Assembly (NCBI GenBank): GCA_016721305.1
Contig: JADKIH010000013.1
Span: 44,033-108,032, forward strand
DNA from: Bacteroidota bacterium
Lineage (GTDB): Bacteria > Bacteroidota > Bacteroidia > AKYH767-A > 2013-40CM-41-45
DNA: 64,000 nt
Direction of reading: 5' to 3'
This document shows, in pieces, positions 60,897 through 64,000 of this stretch (the first letter of the stretch is position 1; every line of letters begins with the position of its first letter). Below the pieces are notes generated by a model. It was not told the DNA's origin. It did no database searches and saw only the letters and a list, made by a program, of their open reading frames with translations. The translations under genes and the position numbers were made by a program.

Positions 60897-62100
60897 TTAT
60901 TTTCGTAAAGATTCTATCAACTCCTTAAAAGCCGTCTGATATTCCAGATAAAGTTTTCCGGTTGCCGGTCCGTTAAAGCCGGTGTGAATTTCCTTCACCT
61001 TTCCGTGCTTATCGATATAAATTGTTGTCGGGAATCCTGCAATTCGATCGAGCATGGGCAATGTCTTGACTACTTCAGCACGATCTGAATTTCCTGCAAA
61101 AAGTATCGGATATTTTATGGCAAACCGCGACTGCAATCGACGGATAGCAGGATTCACATACGCTGTATCCATATTTCTCTCGTAATTGAGTCCGATAATG
61201 GCTACATCTGAAGGTGCTTCGGTATTGTACCAATTGGAGAGAAACTTTGTTTCGTCCATACAATTCGGGCACCAAGTTCCCATGATCTGAATAATAATCG
61301 CCTTGTTTTGAAATTGCGGATCGGAAAGTGAAATCAATTTTCCGCTTTCATCGGGAAAAGAAAATTCAACTTTCGAATAGCCGGCTTTCAGATTGGTAAA
61401 TGATTTTTCATCGGCGAGCTGTACATTTTCATCGCGCTCAGCCGACCATGTTTCGTGAAATGATTTCCTGAAAAGAAATGACCGTTTACCAACTTGCCAT
61501 CTTTATAATCGGCCAGGAAAAGAAAAACATGTGATCCGTCGAAGGCAGAAAGCGAAAGATGTGTTCCCGATAATTCGCCTTCGAGAAAACGATAATCGCC
61601 GCTAGTCGTCAGAAAAGTTCCGGTAACGCGAGCGCCTTGTTGTTCAAATACACCTACGGTAACTTTACTCTCAGGATCTTCATCGTCGAAAATCGCCTTC
61701 CATCTTCCGCTGATATTCGCAACCGGCGCTTCAGGTCGATCGGTAAAACGATAGGATGCTCCACCTTCTGCACGAAATGTAATTGGATACGGTTCTTTGC
61801 GTGTTGTATTGACAAATGAACCAAACATTATTTTCTTCATTCCCGGAAATGAAGCCGCACTAATCACCGTATTGAAAACAGGTAGATGAAAATAAACCGA
61901 GTCGCCTTTGCTATCTCAATAATCTCGATACGCTCTTCGCCATTCCGAATCGTTGCCACATTTCCCGTCACCTCGAAATTAAACGGCAACGAAAGTGAAT
62001 CGTGTATAATCAACTCCCCGCGCCAAACCCCCTCATTCACCTGAGCCTGCGCCACGCTACACACTAATACGAATATAAACCCCAATACTCTTTTCATCAT
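60897..62100 (-). CDS. TlpA-like thiol-disulfide oxidoreductase, frameshifted
   Basis: About 400 residues in frames 62100-61864, 61867-61388 and 61337-60897. Signal peptide from 62100 (MMKRVLGFIFVLVCSVAQAQ). An N-terminal beta domain (GVWRGELIIHDSLSLPFNFEVTG; RTGTFLTTSGDYRFLEGELSGTHLSL) precedes a thioredoxin fold with active site WCPNC (MGTWCPNCMDETKFL) and cis-Pro region GFPTTIYIDKHGKV. Probably a periplasmic reductase or cytochrome-c/cargo folding helper. Breaks near 61890 and 61440. Confidence 0.85.
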
Positions 62101-62161
62101 ACAATTTAAAACTCGTTCACAGCAGATCTCCATTTGCAAATTTGCAAATTTATAAAATTTG

Positions 62162-63027
62162 CTAATTCTTTTATGCTTCCACCTCCTATGCGTCACAACC
62201 AATACTCTCCGGCGCCGAACGAATCAACTCTTCATTAATCAACGCACATTTTTCAGTAACAAAAAATTCGGGCTCGTTGCAGGATTCACGGAAACATTGA
62301 TGTATTCAATTTGATAGTGTCCGCGTTTTAGTTTGGTGATTTTTCCAAACGACAGGATAATTGTACTTCACTGCATACTTCTCCCGCACCGAGCAACATA
62401 TTTGTGTCCTGATTCAAAATTTCATCCAATGACCTTTGGCCGGATTCATGGGCTTTGATCGTTGATAAAACCGTATGTATACAACTCATTTGAATGTGCT
62501 GTGAAAAAATCCTGCACTTCGCGAGTCGACATTAGCTGCGTGCCGAATCTGGCACGAGTAGAACGTAATTTAGCATCGAAATATTTGTTCGACAATTGCT
62601 TGTAAATACCTGATGCTTTGTGATCGGAATGTTTGGAAAAGGTAATCGCCGCCCATTCCAGTTTGCATAATGTCCGGTAACCGCCACCACTCTTCTTCCA
62701 TTGCGGAAATGTTCTTTCAGCAATTCACTATTCACCATTTTCATACGGCCCATGATTTCTTCAGGCGACGCCGTAAAGACTTTTATTGTTTCAAATACGA
62801 CATCGCAAAAATGACGATAGAATACTTCGGTGATGCGCTTGATTTCATCCTCTGATTTTTCAGGAAATGAACGGCGCAAATTATTCATCACGAGTTGTTT
62901 CTGTAAGGAAAGATGCGGTAGATGATGACGAAGAAAAAATCTGACATCGCATACAGTACCGGAAATGGCATGTAGAAATTGGGAGCAATAAGCAATAATA
63001 CAATAATGCACTAAAGAATGTAGCCAT
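62162..63027 (-). CDS. LpxL/HtrB-type lysophospholipid acyltransferase, frameshifted
   Basis: About 290 residues. MATFFSALLYYCLLLPIS from the ATG at 63027, then in two other frames LYAMSDFFFVIIYRIFPY and KQLVMNNLRRSFPEKSEDEIKRITEVFYRHFCDVVFETIK. H-x4-D-type catalytic region VVAVTGHYANWN; the end EYWL-THRRWKHKR is the family C-terminus. It adds an acyl chain to lipid A or an ornithine lipid. At least four frame changes occur; the best single frame is 62532-63011. Overlaps the start of the TlpA-like gene region only at its end. Confidence 0.78.
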
Positions 63028-63041
63028 AGTAAGCTGAAGGT

Positions 63042-64000
63042 TTATTTTGAGATCGCCTGATTGATGTAGGTGAACTTATCATCGTTCGATACTTTAAGAA
63101 TGGTTGGCGACAAGAATTCAATATTCGTATAAATACACGGAAGTACCAAATTGCCGGTGGAATTCAACAATCCGTACAAGCCACATTCTTTACCAAAATA
63201 GCTTTCCCGAAATTGATATCTCATCGTAAACCGGCGCCACAATGCTCTTGCCGGCATTTGTCGATCACGCCGGTTTGGCCTTTTCTCTGATCATTCCAAA
63301 CCGCCGACAAATGTCTCGGCTGATTCGTACTTGCAGGGAATGGCAATTTTTCCATTCATTGCCGCATAGCCCCACTTTTTGTTTTTCTTCACCGGAATCA
63401 ATCCGCTGCCCGGTAATCGGAAATCGTCGAATGCCGTTAGTGGCAATGCTGATCCGGTCGTATCAATCAACTGGCGCTTCGCTTTCAACTTCAATGAAAC
63501 AAAACCGTTTGTAAATGTACCCGTGGTAAGCAATGCCGATGTGTAATTATACTTCACGGGAATTACGATCAAGCCTTTTTCATTTACATAACCGCATTTG
63601 CCATTTTGTGCAACAAGAGTAAGATGCTGACTGAACTCTCCGATAGCATCGTATTCGAAAGGCAAAATTATTTGTCCGTGAAAATCCAGAATTCCCCACT
63701 TGCCATTTTTATTTGCTTTCAAAAGAGCCGGTGCAATGAGAACAAGTTCTTCGTATGCAGGATCGATTGCATACTTACCTGCTGTATTCAGTAAGCCAAA
63801 TTTTTCATTCACCGAAACAATGGCCACTCCGTTTTTGAAATCGTTGGCGATATCGAATAAAAATCCTGTAAGCGGTTTGCCATTTTTAAGAAGATACGCC
63901 GAATGATCTTCGCTCACAGCGACACACACTTCCTGAGAAGGCAGCGATAAGTCGTCGTACTTCGGCTGAATCAAGAACTCGCCTCTGCGATTGATCAGAC
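63042..64000 (-). CDS. WG-repeat protein, partial and frameshifted
   Basis: The frame 63291-64000 runs out of the window at its 5' end. Repeats of about 45 residues: LINRRGEFLIQPKYDDL, KFGLLNTAGKYAIDPAYEEL, KWGILDFHGQIILPFEYDAI, KCGYVNEKGLIVIPVKYN, KWGYAAMNGKIAIPCKYE. This is the WG-repeat (KWG) pattern of beta-propeller-like surface or periplasmic proteins. After GGLE the end is in other frames (63257-63042: KECGLYGLLNSTGNLVLPCIYTNIEF, FTYINQAISK). Breaks near 63290 and 63230. Function unknown. Confidence 0.85.

Overview
The window looks like chromosome from an uncultured Bacteroidota bacterium, roughly 42% GC by eye. The evidence is several large secreted proteins ending in type IX secretion (T9SS) sorting domains, a PorW/SprE-type T9SS lipoprotein, an F-type ATP synthase cluster in the order atpB-E-F-H-A-G without atpD/atpC and with a signal-peptide-bearing AtpB, Bacteroidota-type -7 boxes (TAnnTTTG), and few Shine-Dalgarno sequences. 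No rRNA, tRNA, prophage or CRISPR array was found.

Layout. 0-9.6 kb: the end of a T9SS cargo protein, an outer-membrane barrel, polA, a YkgJ-type Cys-cluster protein, a LamG cargo protein, another cargo protein, a DUF1761 membrane protein and a second barrel. 9.6-20.2 kb: minisatellite and heptamer repeats, a divergent EF-G paralogue, and two giant tandem paralogous Ig-like T9SS proteins. 20.3-28.0 kb: purQ, an ECF sigma factor preceded by a CarH-like B12/MerR regulator, a 2Fe-2S ferredoxin, DUF421, a large PKD/GEVED cargo protein and MarC. 28.1-39.2 kb: the ATP synthase cluster, split by about 4.7 kb of mostly decayed genes from its accessory genes (AtpI-like, AtpZ) and a bactofilin. 39.7-45.6 kb: a lipoprotein, porW/sprE, an M23 peptidase and a GH3-like enzyme. 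45.6-47.0 kb: a single-domain Y1 (HUH) REP-associated transposase beside a regular array of palindromic REP-like repeats. 47-57.3 kb: recQ, dxr, rseP, a hypothetical secreted protein, a membrane glycosyltransferase-like gene, an ALDH7-family dehydrogenase and a small cargo protein. 57.4-64 kb: membrane protein, GNAT, Nramp, TlpA-like, LpxL-like and WG-repeat genes.

Two things dominate the noncoding DNA. The first is a set of short-period repeats of unrelated sequence (CAACCCG, GTTCAAR, AACGATR, TTAGTCT; plus 8-mer and 12-mer types) sitting just upstream of or between genes. The second is hairpins with a 5-7 bp stem and 2-6 nt loop, the best of which form the array next to the transposase; their stems differ but stay base-paired.

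Many genes carry single frameshifts, often near homopolymers, including atpH, rseP and probably the polA start. Two (recQ, GH3) also lack an internal segment, and one 240-bp stretch is nearly pure G inside an inverted repeat. I read most simple frameshifts as sequence or assembly error, and the cluster at 33.8-37.7 kb as true gene decay. Frameshifted genes are given as one feature spanning all fragments.
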